DNA of 64,000 nucleotides. It comes from Penelope pileata. Lineage: Eukaryota > Chordata > Aves > Galliformes > Cracidae. Location of the stretch: NCBI GenBank assembly GCA_013396635.1, contig WBMW01003834.1, positions 1,033,764-1,097,763 of the forward strand, read 5' to 3'. The position numbers and the translations under genes are program-made. A model generated the notes under the pieces. That model saw only the letters and a program-made list of their open reading frames with translations, made no database searches and was not told the DNA's origin. Positions 48,441 to 61,459 of this stretch are shown piece after piece (the stretch's first letter is position 1; every line of letters begins with the position of its first letter).

Positions 48441-50249
48441 TGGAAAAGTTACAAAATACAGTTGAATAGAATGGCACACAATTTGATTTTCTGTGTTAAG
48501 AGCTGCACAATTTGTGAAAGATGCCTAAGACAATTTTCTTTTGCCCTTTCTTCTTGGTTCATCTTGCCAGTGGGAAGGAGTATATGAAAGTGGCTTGCAT
48601 GTTAATGAAGTGCCAGATATGGAACCAACTCCTTCTCCCTGGAAAATCTCAGCAAGTATTAATAAAGAATAGAAAAGGAAGAGTCTTGAGCTGAACTGTA
48701 AAGCAGAGCTTCACAGAAGAGCTGCAGATTTATTGAGTGTTAAATGTCAGTATCAATGTAATAAACATGGTACACAGTAATAAGCACTTTTCTGAAGAAC
48801 AATTTTCAATAAGTTGTCAACCTGTCTGGAGTTGTGAATTATTATTTAGAAAAAAAAAGGTGGGAAGGGAGAATGGAAACATACTGAGCTGCTCAGCTTT
48901 CAGAGGCATTTCTTCAAGCTTATTCCTATGTCCGTTTCTCTGGGGTGTTGATCTGTTTTGAAGATGTAGTGGTTTGGGAAGGGGCATATCTTAAATCTGT
49001 CATGTTTCACAGGTGTTCCTTTTCTTGGTGAAAGAGGCATGGATAAAGTATGGCTGGAGTAGAATACAAGGCTATGTATATCATGTGGTCTTTGTTCAGC
49101 AAAACTGCCTTGTCTGCAGTGTGCTCAAAGCACTACTGCTGCGATAGTCTAAAAAAAACCACAGCGGAAAATTCCTGTGTTTATTCCTAGGGATAGGACT
49201 TGTTTTATTCTCAAGGATTATACTTTTGATACTGGAAGTTATTTTTTGAAAAATAAAAATAATAAAATAGTATATATAGTATATATAATAACTAAGTAGG
49301 TGTTCTGCGTAAGAATGAATATTGGACAATGTTGCTGTGAGCGGGACTAAAATTCTACTTCAGTCTATTAAACACTGTTGTGTGCTGTACCTGAGAGGCT
49401 GACCTAGTGTAGGTTTTCAATGGTCTAGGACCTAGTTCAGCATTTGCTGGTTGAGATAAGGGATTTCTGGCCAGGATGGAGCTCGTACGTGCTCCAGAGG
49501 AATCCATTTGTAGAAAGGCGTGCTGAGATGAGGATGTCTGTTACCATCTGTGGCTGTCAAGAAGCAGGGTCAGAGTTTGTGTTCCTGGAAGTCAAGGAAT
49601 CTGATTGAGGTTGTTCTTCAACATGTGAAGTCAAGGAGCACTGTATAATTCATAACCTGCTCTACTCACAACCCATTTTCCGTTTTGTAAACTCCCTGAG
49701 CTGATGGAAATCTTTGGAGTTGTTTGTTATTCCATTTCATCTTCTTAAAACTGCAGATGACAATGTTTTAAACAAATGCAGCGCATACAAAAATGTATGA
49801 ATACACACATTTGATTTCTGAATATGGAGAGAACTGTTGGACTTTTCTTAGAAGATGCTCAGTTTTGATTTGACAGCCTTGCAAGATCCAACAGATTGAG
49901 AAGAGAGCTGTGAGGTAAGTGCAGCTGCATTGTGCTTGAGGCTCTTTCTTTTTGGTTGCTGTATCTCATTTACTATTTCAGCATTTCTTCTCTATTTTTG
50001 GTTGTGAGGTAGTTTTTCAACATAAATATCAGGGGCAAGAAAAATTAAATTAGAAAAATCCTTCTTCCAGACTGTAATAAAAACATTATTTATTTAAAGG
50101 ATTTCAACTCTCTTTAAAAAAAAAAGCGGTCTTATTCATGCCAATACCAAAGTACTAATTATTAATCAGCCTTTCAGTAACTGCAGGCTTCAGTTTTGGA
50201 AGGTTTGGTCTACCATTTGAGATTGAAGACATTTCTGTGTTTTGATCAC

Positions 50250-50266
50250 TTATATATATATATATA
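50250..50266. repeat. (TA)n microsatellite
   Basis: About eight TA units, short enough to be chance or a weak polymorphic site. Confidence 0.8.
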
Positions 50267-52762
50267 AATCACCTGCCAAATTTACCTGTAGTTTTAGAGA
50301 ATGGATCCTGAACAGAACAGCTCTTTTCTTTACTGGAAGACCTGATGGATTATATTTTGCCAGTAAAAGAGAAGCTAAGTATTAGAGAAATACAGAGCTT
50401 TGTATTAAAAATGAAAAATAAAGAAATATTTAATGTCATGAATTGATGAGGTTAATAACTGTAAAGATGCAAGCACTGATCTTTTGCTGAAGATGAAATT
50501 GGTCAGGAAACTGAGACAACCTTCTGCTATTGCTTGAAGTGGAAAATCAATGTCTTAGTCTCTTTTGCTGTAGGGAATACTGGATGAGACTGTGCATTTC
50601 TTGCTCCCAGTGGGTGTCATTAGGAGCACAAGTACTGTTGAGCTGTACAGAGATAGCTAGTATGTATGTTTGATGAAGAGAAACTAAGAACGTCTGTCCT
50701 GATACTTGTGACGGGAAGAGAGTGTTGGAATCTGTTGCTCCTCTGAGCACTTGCCAAAACACATTCCTAATCAAGTCACTGAACAGTGAGGATTTAGTAA
50801 TGCCACAGTTAATAAGTGAATTCAACTTAGTGTGTGGAAGTCAGAATGTTCTGGCATAGCACTAACTTGTATTAATTATTGTGGGTAGATTATGGGTTGA
50901 AAGGATCAAAACTGAATCCAGTCCAGCAAGGCTGACATACACAAATTGTACTAATGTCAATTAGCATACTCTGAAAACAAGATTGCTTGTTAAATGTTGG
51001 TATTGTGTCAAGATGGGATATATGTGCTGAAATGGGTCAACACCTGATATTGCTGTGGTCACTGCTGTGCCCCTTATGCCAGCTCACTGCAGGACAGTTT
51101 TCTAGCTATCAAAACCACCTCAAAATTACTTTGGGTATTTGACCTCCGAGATGCTTTGGAAGATTGAATAGTTACTGATCTGCATCAGTTCTTCTATTTA
51201 CATGACAAATTGATGTATATTTGTGGTGTGGCTTCACAAGCAGGAGGGTATTGTGGAAGGTGCGTAAATTCATTCTGCTGTCAGTTTTTCTCAGTTTGTC
51301 AATTTTAGTTGGCCAATACCTTCTTGGAAGCTATTTGGTATATGATTTGTTTGCTTGTAAGAGCGATGACTATGTAAATAATTCAGCAGATAATAAAGTG
51401 TGAATCATTGCACATGTTCTTAATCAGTAGAAGTAATGAATTTAAAAAAATAAATACAGCAACTAACAACAGTCAATAGCTGGTCCTCTAAAAAGCATCA
51501 CAGTGATCTCAATACAGCTTCTTATTCAGTGCTGTGTCCTGTCCAACATGTCTTGTGAGATTTGGTAGGCTATTTTAACACGCTGCACTGAGTCTGTGGA
51601 TTAGTGCCCCAAAAGTCCTGTGCATGTTTGAAGGCAAGGTGTTCTGGCAAGTTGGACAGAACCGGTAATCCTAGTCACTTTACAGGTCACCTTGTAAAGG
51701 CACTTGTGTTCAAATAAGGAAGTACTGCAGACGGCAGGAATCCGCACAAGAGCTGGGAAACAAACAAGACTGTTTCCTCTGTTGTTTCCTTTAGGGGAAA
51801 GGCCATCACAGGAGATAGAGCCTGCAGGGAAGGAGAAGCCAGTGCATCTCCCTCCTGTAATTTACACTCTGAGTCTGGGCTTTTCTATGATCTAAAATGA
51901 TTTCTTTAGGCTGGAATATTGTGAGAGTCCCTTTGTGCAGGTGATAGAGGATTTATCATCTTCCTACATTGTTTTTATGCTGCTGGAAATCTCCTCTGAC
52001 CCTTTCTGCGTCCATTATAGGTACTGTGTTTTCGAGTGGCGTACAAAGCAGGTGCAGGTATCAAAATAAGATCCTGATCCCATAGATGGGGAACAGGCAA
52101 CATTTCAAAGAAAACTGGATACCTGACTAGAGAATGAAAGAAAAGAACCATTAAAAGGTCAGTGTAACAGTGGTAAGTGCACCAGAGAATAGCAGTTGTG
52201 AAGAGGTAAGCTTCAGGTGGAGGACTAAACTTCAGGTTAGGGAACAAGGAGGTTCCCTAGGAATTAGTATTTACAAAATACTATAGCAAATGGGAAATAG
52301 TATTTGTTCCAAGGAACAAATATTGCATCTGTGAATTAGAATTGGAAACTGCAGAGTAACTGTGCGTTACTCTATGGGTTGATGGGTCTGTAGTACCTGC
52401 AGAAGAGTGGACATCCTAGTAACATATTCAGAGGTGGGAAGGAAAAGTAGAACAGGCAGAACTTTTCACTGAAATGTCTGAAGGTCAATAAAAGCAGCTT
52501 TTCTGCTCTTGGGAGGGAAGCTTAATTGTTTCAAGTTCTACAGGAAAGTAACAAAATACATTATGTGCTTAATGGAGCTTTGCTTAATTATTACCATGTC
52601 ATATCTTTAAAAGTGTATGACATATTTCCACAGTAGGTATCAACTATCCAAGCATAATTTTTATTGAGTAAAATTTTCAAGTCAGAGTTGGGCTCAAGTA
52701 ATGTAAATTAACAGTAATACTAATCACACATTGGAGAGTTAATGAATACCAAATAGTTATAT

Positions 52763-52930
52763 GAATAGAGTAGTTTAGATGGAAGAGATCTTCAAAGATC
52801 ACCAAGTCCAACTGCCCCACCACTTCAGGGCTAACCAGAAGTTACAGCGTGTGATTGGACTCTGACAGACATGGGGCATCAGCTGCTTCTCTAGGAAGCC
52901 TGTTAATGTTTTAGCTTCATGTGGAGAACA
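52763..52930 (-). mobile_element. Eroded CR1-X-like fragment (about 170 bp)
   Basis: On the plus strand GAATAGAGTAGTTTAGATGG leads into AAGTCCAACTGCCCCACC, CACTTCAGGGCTAACCAGAA and CTCTAGGAAGCCTGTTAATG. This is the reverse complement of the 3' end of the CR1-X type, also seen at 58443-58893. The tail repeat is reduced and internal bases are missing, so it is an old insertion. The 5' boundary is uncertain. Confidence 0.85.
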
Positions 52931-54467
52931 GCAGAGTTATAGAGGTGTTTCCATTGCACAAAGACATTTTAAAAGAAACGAAACACAGCTGCAGTTGCAA
53001 AGTACCTGCTAATTAGTAAGCTGGTGTGTCAGCACCATCACCAAGTTGCTCAGTATGGAAGACCATAGTTTCACAAGTTACTTTATGAGCTCTTAAAAGG
53101 GGCATAAATAGCATCGTCAAACTCACAGAAAATACTTTTTTTTATAGATCACTTTAATTTTTCTAAGGTACAGAATAGATAATTGCACTGAATAACTACT
53201 GAGATCAAGTAATCTTTTCCTTTGTATTCTGGGGAGTAGTGTGTGCCTCTAATATTGCTGATAAATTTCTGGCTTGTACGTGTTTTGCATTTCTTGTACT
53301 CATTGACATAAAAATCAGCAGCAGCAGTGTGTCACCAGAGAGCATTCTTGACTTAAAAGCTGTTTTTTCTGACTTACCAGTTGGTTTTACTGCCTAGACT
53401 GACCTCGTTAAGTAATGAGCTTGATAGTTCTGGTGACTGTTAGGAATGCAGACTGCTTTCCTAATTTGAGGACAGAATTCTAAAACCTAATCTAAATTCT
53501 CAGTAATCTCTCATTGGCTTTTCTTGAAGTCTTCCATCTATTAAGAGAACAGTTTGATATTTAATCTCACAGCAAAAAGTAATGATTTTTCTAGAAGCTT
53601 TTGAACTTTCATCCAAATAATCAATCCTAAATAAAAGCTAAGCGCTGACATCAGTGTATTTGCTTCAAAGAATTTTGACTGATTGAAAAATGTTGTGTTG
53701 TAAAAATTCTAGAAATGCCCAGTTATGTCTTACCTTAACTATTCCACATTACATTTTTTAAAATTTAGGTTAAAATGTTCTTAAATGTAAGGGTATTGTA
53801 ACAGATTATTCTACACCTAATCAGTCAAGTATAAATTAATGGTTAGTTAAATTGGTATATAATAGGCCCCCAGTATATATGTAGCTTCAAGAATGGAGGT
53901 TTTTTCCTAAATAATAAATGTCAATGTTTTCCTGTGGCTCTCATCTCATCTTTTTTCCTCAGTCTTCCGTTAGAGAAGTTTCTTTGCTTAGAACAAGGTC
54001 TCTGATACCTTTCCACCTGATGTCCCCTTTTTCATACATTGAGAAGTAGCTGCATTTCAGTGTCGATGTGAATACACATCACTACAAAACTAACATTCAG
54101 CAAGGTCGTTGGGCATGACAGTCTGTAGGAGGCAATACAGGCAACTTGATAGTCACATTTTTCTACGTATGACAGATTCAAATTACAAGTTGCATTTTTG
54201 CAAAGTCATTTTAGAGTAAATAGTCTTCAAAAAACAAATTTACTCTAGGACTGCAGTGGGAATACTTAACAAGACAATGCAAATCATTTGGCATCATATA
54301 CTGAGCATTCAGCAAGGTCTGGAAAGGGAAAGTCTGGCAATCAAGGAATAGTCTGAATGGAAACTGGAAACCAACCAGGCCCTGGCAAACAATTTAATTT
54401 TTGCTGTTAAGACAAAGATTGGGGGGTCAAACTGGTGTTTGTGGTAACAGAGAAATTACAGACAGGT

Positions 54468-54469
<2 letters not shown>

Positions 54470-54503
<34 letters not shown>
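54470..54503. repeat. Poly-T tract, 34 bp
   Basis: The longest homopolymer in the window. It may be the reversed polyA tail of an unrecognised retrocopy lying to its right on the minus strand, but no AATAAA is seen in the correct place, so it is called only as a homopolymer. Confidence 0.9.
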
Positions 54504-54505
<2 letters not shown>

Positions 54506-54924
54506 CAACTAGAGTCATTTGTGTTATTGATCTGTGGAAATAAATCTGTAGATATGACATTGTATATGTATGTACTGATCTTTAATAATAATGCAGAGTG
54601 ACCTGACCTTGGAAGCAATCCTGATTTTACTTGACTGTATTCTGGAGAATCAAAAGCGAATACAGTGAAACAGCGAATGTTCTGGTGGGGCTTTCAGTCC
54701 TCTGGAGCTAGTTTTTCAGGAAGTACCATCAGAAATATTTCTGTACGTTACAGTGACTGGTATGGAAGCTGTTCAGAGGAAGAATAGGTGAAAAATGAGG
54801 TAGTGGCGGAACTGAGGAATCTAGGTATGTTTTCATGCTCAGCTGGCTGTTCTTATATAGTTGACTTTGTATACAGGCTGTTTATATTTAATGTATGAAG
54901 TGCAGTCTAGGTGCTGTCCGAGAT

Positions 54925-54976
54925 AAAAAAAAAAAAAAAAANNNNNNNNNNNNNNNNNNNNNNNAAAAAAAAAAAA
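54925..54976. other. Assembly gap of 23 N inside a poly-A run
   Basis: A at 54925-54941, N at 54942-54964, then A at 54965-54976. The assembler evidently failed inside a homopolymer. The true length is unknown, and the missing bases are probably mostly A. Confidence 0.98.
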
Positions 54977-57900
54977 GTGTTTTTAGATCCAGATATAGAG
55001 CTATTTCCCTTCAGGGATGGGCTTTCTTTTAAATATTTGGAAAGATGAAAATGGAGGAAAAAAAGCAAACCCTAAACTGTATGCTTATTTTTAAACAATG
55101 CGCATGGAATCTAAGAAAAACTATTACCAGAAGCTGCACAGCAATTTATTTACAATGGTTAGAAACATCCACCTGAGCATTTGGAATGCTGAATGATATG
55201 ATGCTAGTTTTCTACCTTACAATTAAATAATGTTAATATTTTCCCCCATCCACTGACTGACTCAGGTAGAAGGTGGGAAGAAAAGAACTGTAGCAAGTGG
55301 ATGCTAACAGATTTTGAAATATGATCTTTATCGGCTATGTGAGAGTCCGTGGCTGTGATATGATAACGAATGATTAAATTTTGTAGATAAATATCACTGC
55401 GAGAGGAGTGAAACCAAATATAATCATTTGACAAATAAGACAAAATCTAATTTCCGCATTCTCCTGCTCTTTTCTAATGGCAAGTATTAAATAAAAAAAT
55501 TAAATCCTGTGTTTATAAATGGAAATTCTGTGAAGAAGCCAGCATAAATCCAAGCTACTTAATTTTGTCAAGTAAGGCTACAGGACAAACAGCTGATCAT
55601 GTTAAAGACGGATTTTGGAAGTCTAGTTAAGCATCAGGAAGATGAAGTCATAGTCAGAACTGAAGCAAAGCTTTGGGTAGTACTGTAGTTCCCAGCCGTA
55701 TTCCCCTATGTTAGCATGTCTTATCACTGAGGCAATTATATTTTACCTCAGTCAGTCTTGTCCTCTGAATATAGCTTATGTAAAGTTATTCATTTCACTG
55801 GTATTCTGAATTCCTTTATGTTAAAAGAATGTAGGAATTACTGCTCAAATATCCTTGTACACTTAATCATCTTCTTTATTAAGGACTGTTTGCTTTGAAA
55901 ATGTGATTTATAAATTAATACTTATTTGAAAATGAGCAGGGGCTGAGTTGGTCCCCATTAGGGTGCTCTGAGTAGTCATTTCTGAAAGCGTCCTCCACTG
56001 GCAGCAATATGTCATAAGAGATATATTGAGAGATAACCAGATACTTAAGGTTAAACTGGGATTAATGCTATTAATAGGAAATGCAAGTTCAATGGAAGTT
56101 ATCATCATGCTTTATAGAACATGGCTTTTCTTAAGGGTTGGAAGCTGTGAGCATTAGTGTGTGATTGTTAGTACAAAAAGAAAATTGCTTTACTAAGACA
56201 TTCCTCTAAAAAAACTCAAAAGATTCAGATTAGATTATTTTTTGTTTATTTATTTTTTGAAGATATGGGGAAAAGGCTTGTTTTATGAGATGGGTTTCAG
56301 CTTCAGTCAAAAATGTGTCCTTGCTCCAATTGCAACACTTGTACGTTATTGCAAAACTGCAAGTTGTCTTTATATCAACACTATCGTGTCAGTGCTCCCT
56401 TGTACTAAGAACAGTCTTGTTTGCTGAAGAGACTTCTTACTGGTGGTATGGCTGTAACATCTCATTTTACATACACCACTTGTACATTTACTAATTTAAG
56501 TTTAAAAATTACATCAAGCATTTCATGTAGATCTCTAAACCAAATTTTCAAAATATAACAGATATTTTCAGAGGCTGTTTAAACATGCTTTGTGTTTTGT
56601 TTTTTTTTTGTGGGCCAAAGATCTATTAGTTTGACTCTAATGTTCCTCTTTGAGATGGAGAACCTAAATCCCTAGACTTTGTTTCATTATCCTGAACATT
56701 TGTCTTATCAAAGAACCAGTAAGACTAAGCATGTGTTTCTATATTGTGCAAGTGTCATAAAAATAAAACATAAGTATATTGTCAATAAAAGTTCAGGAAA
56801 GTTTTTATTGATTTAACGTAATAAGAACAAATCATAACACTTACATTAGCCTGTTTGAGATGATGACTTTTCCCTTTGTCCCTAAAGAAAAATAAGTTTA
56901 AAGTCAGATATGAGCAAAGTGCAGCATATATGAAAAACATACGTTCTGGACAATATGTTGAGATAAGTGCCATTGTTTCTACTTAAAATAGACTGTATTA
57001 AAGCCAGGGGAAAAGAAAAATCTTAAAATATGAGTCCAATGTCTACTGGACATTATCTCTCATTTAAATTTATTTAAATGCTATGCTGTAGTATTTTAAA
57101 ATCAACAAATGTACAGGTATGTTTGGCCAGAGCAGATATATAGGACTTACAGAGTCGTAAGATATTTTCATGTATTGTCTGCTTAACAGGCCAGTGAGCA
57201 AGCAAATCACAGAGACCTTTAGATGTGCAAGCCTGCACTCCAGAAAGCAGCTGGTAATATTTGGCCTTCCAGCTTTGGTAATGTCACTTTCAGGGAAACA
57301 GATTTGCAGATAGTTATTAGACCATATTAGATGCACAGATGGTTCACATACATCCGAGCAAGGAAACAGCAAAAAGGGGGAATGGGAAAAGAGGGGTAAA
57401 ACACTCTGTATAGTTAAGCAAAGTACACTTTTTGTTAGCACAAAAGGTATAATTTAATGAAAGAATTTTGGCTGACCAAAACGATCTGTGTGTAGCGTGG
57501 TCTAAATGGAAAATTATCCTTTTTGCTTCTTAACACACTGTACAATTTAGGTCATCTGGGAATGGATATACTCCTGCTAACGTTTTAACATTTTCTGTTC
57601 ATAGAACCAAATTTTTGTCAAGCTATTATACAATGAACATCTGAGTCTACATGTCTGCTTGCAGGGACAATAGTTCTACTGAAATATTAAATATTCCTCA
57701 CGTTCCATATTCTAGAAAGTTTGAATATCTAGTTCATCTCCTTATGCACAAAACAACTCCGCTGTTACTAGCTAAGAAAATAGAATTGTAGTGAACATCT
57801 GCTCCTTGTAATACAAACAGCATTAGAGACAGGTGGCTCGGAACCAGTGAAACAAACATCTTCAATATAAACTTCTTGTGCGAGAGGGACAAGTATCGAA

Positions 57901-58442
57901 GATGTTGGGGCTGCAAACTATTTGCTGATGTAGAGGAATTTGTGAAAAATGACTGCTTTTAATGTCTTCACTAATCAGAAAAAAGGGCTTTTTTGTTTGC
58001 TTTTGAAGGCATCTCAGTGGTTGTTGCTACGGAGTAGCTCAGAAGTGTAACTTTATTTTAATTATTACTGCAAGACAGGGAAAATAGCACTATTCCTGTT
58101 TTGGGAAAGATGAGATCCACAGGGAGAACATTCTGGCTTTTCTATAAGTGCTCAGTTGCACAAAGATAATTAAGGAATTATTTTAGGCAGAAAATTAAAT
58201 CCTCTTCTGCCTTTATCACTGCTGAAAGATGCTATCAGGAACAACAGAGGAAAATTACTCTCAGTATAAGTTTCCAGTGTAAAAGGATATAGCAGGCCAG
58301 GGATGTGCTTGCAGTCCTGGTCAGTTTGGCTCGCTTTTCTCCCTTTTTTTCCTTCTGATCTAAAGCAACAATCTGTCTCAAGGAGTAGCTTGTTGCGTTG
58401 AAGTCTGTATCTAAATAACTTTGCACTCTCCGTGGGCTGATA

Positions 58443-58893
58443 GGATAGAATAGAATAGAAAAGTTCAGTTGGAAGGGACCTTCAGGTATCACCATGTCCA
58501 ACTGCCTGACCACTTCAGGCTAACCGAAGTTACAGTGTGTTACTGAGGGTGTTTTCCAAATGCCCCTTGGACACTTACAGACATGAGGCACCACCAACCA
58601 CCTCACTAGGAAGCCTGTCCCAGTGTCTGACCATTGTCAGAGTGCAGAAATGTTTCCTAGTGCCCAGCCTGACCCTCCCCTGGCAGCTCTGTGCCGTTCC
58701 ATTCGGACATTGGTTCCCTCTGCTTCCCCTTCTCAGGGAGCTGCAGGGAGCAAGGAGGTCACCTTTTGGCCTCTTATTGTCCAGCCTGGGCAACCCCAGT
58801 GCCCTCAGCCTCTCCTCACGGCTTGTGGCTCCAGCTCTGTCACCAGCCCCGGTTCCTCCTCTGGGTGCTTTCAAGGACCTTCACCTCCTCTGT
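58443..58893 (-). mobile_element. CR1-X-like LINE fragment (about 450 bp)
   Basis: A minus-strand CR1 3' end. The plus strand starts with a GAATA-type tail (GATAGAATAGAATAGAA), then TTCAGTTGGAAGGGACCTTC, the CR1-X-type GTCCAACTGCCTGACCACTT, and the end of ORF2 reading leftwards. A minus-strand frame at 58575-58874 still reads recognisable CR1 ORF2 segments (EERLRALGLPRL; MVRHWDRLPSEVVGG), but the expected segments between and beside them are altered and the frame does not reach the normal end. It is a dead, moderately old copy. It is 5'-truncated near 58893, only about 180 bp before the ORF at 59073. Confidence 0.94.
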
Positions 58894-59072
58894 TATACTG
58901 TTGTTGTATTATAGGTTATAATTCCTCACAGCACTTTGAAAGCAGGCTAGTATCAAGTATTACAGATGTCAGGAGGAACAGAAAAAAAGTAATGAAAGTG
59001 TATCATGAGCACAAATGAAAAGTTCTCCTTATAAGAAGCATGCAAAATTAGACTGTATGTGGGAAAACAACA

Positions 59073-59411
59073 ATGGCAAGTCCTCCATTGACTGTAGATG
59101 GAGCCAAGGACATAAATAAGCGGAAATCTATTATATGCGATTCCATTTCTGAAAGCATGGGAGAACTGGAGAACCTGGCGGTAGGTGAAGCCAAAGAAGC
59201 GGTGAGGGAAAAACAGGCATCTGTTGCTCCACAACTCAGTAGGTCTTTGGCAGAAAAGTACATAAGAAAGTTTTCTCAGAGCAAACGTTTGCAGGGAGGA
59301 AAAGAATTCTATTATTGTAATTGTATTACAAGATTCACTGAAGAAGAAATCATACAGAACTGTGTTCAGTTTTCTGATTCTGGTCAAACTACTCTTATGC
59401 CAGTTTTATGA
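59073..59411 (+). CDS. Hypothetical 112-residue protein or terminal exon, unverified
   Basis: The ORF starts at an ATG in good context (ACAACAATGG). The nearest in-frame stop upstream is TAG at about 59051, and the ORF ends at TGA followed by a second stop-like TAA. The predicted protein is hydrophilic, without signal peptide or membrane segment. It runs MASPPLTVDGAKDINKRK, then an acidic-basic helical middle (SESMGELENLAVGEAKEAVR), a basic stretch (AEKYIRKFSQSK) and a tail with a cysteine pair (YYCNC). G is enriched at codon position 1 (about 35 of 113) and CpG-containing codons (GCG, CGG, CGT) are kept. An internal acceptor-like TTGACTGTAG at 59082-59091 means it could instead be a 3' exon starting at about 59092. 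No family is recognised and no polyA tail marks it as a retrocopy. The opposite strand holds a longer but less protein-like frame (58953-59387). It may still be chance. Confidence 0.3.
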   Translation: MASPPLTVDGAKDINKRKSIICDSISESMGELENLAVGEAKEAVREKQASVAPQLSRSLAEKYIRKFSQSKRLQGGKEFYYCNCITRFTEEEIIQNCVQFSDSGQTTLMPVL

Positions 59412-61431
59412 TAAAAGTCTTTACAGTATTTCCTTGTTCGTATTTTTAAACTCCTGAATTGACATGGGTGGATCTGCAGGGAGGAGCTAATAAGAATCAA
59501 TCAGAAGCACTCCTTTGCTGAACTTTTTAGCAGGCCACTATTCTGAAGCTAAGATAGATAACAGTGTAGGAGTTTTCTTGATACTTACTTCTACATCTTT
59601 TCAGTAGTATTTGGGTAAGCATTGGCAAGGTGACTGGCCTTGAACAGCATACCCAGACCTCACTGTCTGGGAACCTTAAGCTGCTAAGGAAACACATTTT
59701 TTCTTTTATTCACCATATGATGCAAAAGTGACTGTGGAGTTAAATCTCCTGCTCCTTTGTATACTTGCTAACCTCTTTCAGACAATGATCATTGAATAAA
59801 TTTCAGCATAGGGCAGAGAAGCAACCTTGAGATGTCTTGATATTAAGATCAAACTGAGAAAGTCTGGGTCAACAGCGTGGAGAGACAAATCCCACTTGTG
59901 CGTTTTAAACTCAGATACAAATAGAAGCAGATTTATAACAATGTTCTCAGATGAACTGTAGCTCTGCTCAAGGAGAAAGCCATGCCTATTATTTATTATT
60001 ATTATGTAGTAATTTGGCTGACATTTGCTAACATTCCTGTGTAGTTCTATTTAGAATAGCTAGGATTGGTAACTACTTGGCTGGAATTAAATGCACTTCT
60101 GTGTTTAATACCTAGACTGTAGGATTCAAGTCTGATTTTTCTCTCTTTGTTGGTGGAATGGAAGAATCAGTAGAAAAGACTTCTGAGAAATTACATGAAA
60201 TAGAACTGTGGTATCTTTTGGCAGCTTTTTGAATGTAACAAAATTCTACTGAGAATTTATCCAATAATCAGCTATTTAAAATGTTCTTCTAGATCTTTAT
60301 CCAGTACAAATCAGTAGCAGGACTCATACTGTCATTTGTTTAAGCAGCTTTGCCACAGGCCCTGGTACAGCTTTGATGCACATTCAAATTGCTTTATACA
60401 AGAGAGAGAGGTAAACCTGGATGGTTTGTATCCTGCAGAGATGCTCTGACTGCGTAATACTGGATAAAGAGGAAGACCTTTTTCCAAATTGCTTAGAAAA
60501 GGAATTTGCACCTAGGGGGCCGTTTTAAGGAGAAGGCATGGACACACAAATCCAGGAGAGTACTCAGAGCTGTAACTCTCAAGTGAAATAATGTACTTCC
60601 CTGCAATAGGGAGCATGTGTTTATTTTTTAATGTACATGATAGTGCAATCTGTCTGACTTTTTTGTAGTAATCAACACCTGTTTAAGAAGTTTTTTGTAT
60701 CTTCTAAGCTTTTTAGGTCTCTTTCAAGAGTAATGATAATGTCACAGATCCTTTTTTTTCCCTTTCTAATGATCATTCATGGCTTCATAACTCCATTGTC
60801 CATAAAAATGCCAAACATCTCTTCTGAGGAATAAATGTGATGTGTTGTAAAGAGCAAAGCCTGATGGTATGAAACAGATACAACTTTATCTCATCGAATT
60901 GCTTACAAAATGATAAATAATTAGTATAACAGCGGAATAGCAAAAAATCAGTTTCATTGTCCTGTTTTCCAAGGTAGAACCTTATTGTGGATACAAAGAT
61001 AAGATATGTTAAAGATCATACTCCTTAATGTAAAATGACACCTGGGTTCCAGTTCTTGTCCCATTTAGAGGTCATCAAAGCCTGTATGCTCTGGTCAGAA
61101 CTGAGAGCTTCATGTTTCTCTTGTCTTGTGAAACACGAAAAGAAAAGTGCTTATGAACTTTACCAGTATTGTTCTTTCATCATTACAATCCAGTCTTTAA
61201 GTGGTGCTCGTGACCTTGGTAGCAGAGAGCTCTGGGGAAGTATCCCCCTTCCATCCTCGTTTAAATACATGTATCAAATCTGGAATCTGTGTGAACTTGC
61301 GAAAATCATAATCTGCCTAATGGAGCTCAGCCATGTGGAGTTGACATCAGTCAGCTACTTCCTTTCATTATGCAGCTGAAACAGAGGAAGAGTAGAATTA
61401 ATGCAGCTTGAAATAAAAAGGTTTGTGGGTT

Positions 61432-61459
61432 TGTGTGTGTGTGTTTTTTTTTTTTTTTT
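61432..61459. repeat. (TG)n followed by 16-bp poly-T
   Basis: About six TG units run directly into T16. Simple sequence only. Confidence 0.85.

Larger units (their letters stand above)
45019..52762. other. Unique AT-rich non-coding DNA with one possible regulatory block
   Basis: About 7.7 kb without a recognised gene. It contains an A tract at 47237-47254, a (TA)n run at 50250-50266, an AT-rich TAGTATATA stretch near 49268-49290, and a short inverted repeat at 52301-52322. The block 48280-48440 is GC-richer and carries paired palindromes (listed separately). A 99-codon purine-rich ORF at 46080-46379 starts immediately after an in-frame stop and is listed only as an observation. A strong donor (TGAG|GTAAGT) is at 49915, but the block before it has stops in all frames. 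Confidence 0.5.
52931..58442. other. Unique AT-rich non-coding DNA with assembly gap
   Basis: About 5.5 kb without a recognised gene. Contains a 34-bp T tract at 54470-54503 and a 23-N gap at 54942-54964 inside an A run. A 123-codon minus-strand frame (57070-57441) shows no coding-like features. Confidence 0.55.

Noticed and set aside
58953..59387. 144-codon minus-strand ORF, the longest in the window
   Set aside because: It lies antisense to the more protein-like plus-strand ORF at 59073, is rich in Phe/Tyr/Cys/Ser as expected for a shadow frame, and has no domain.
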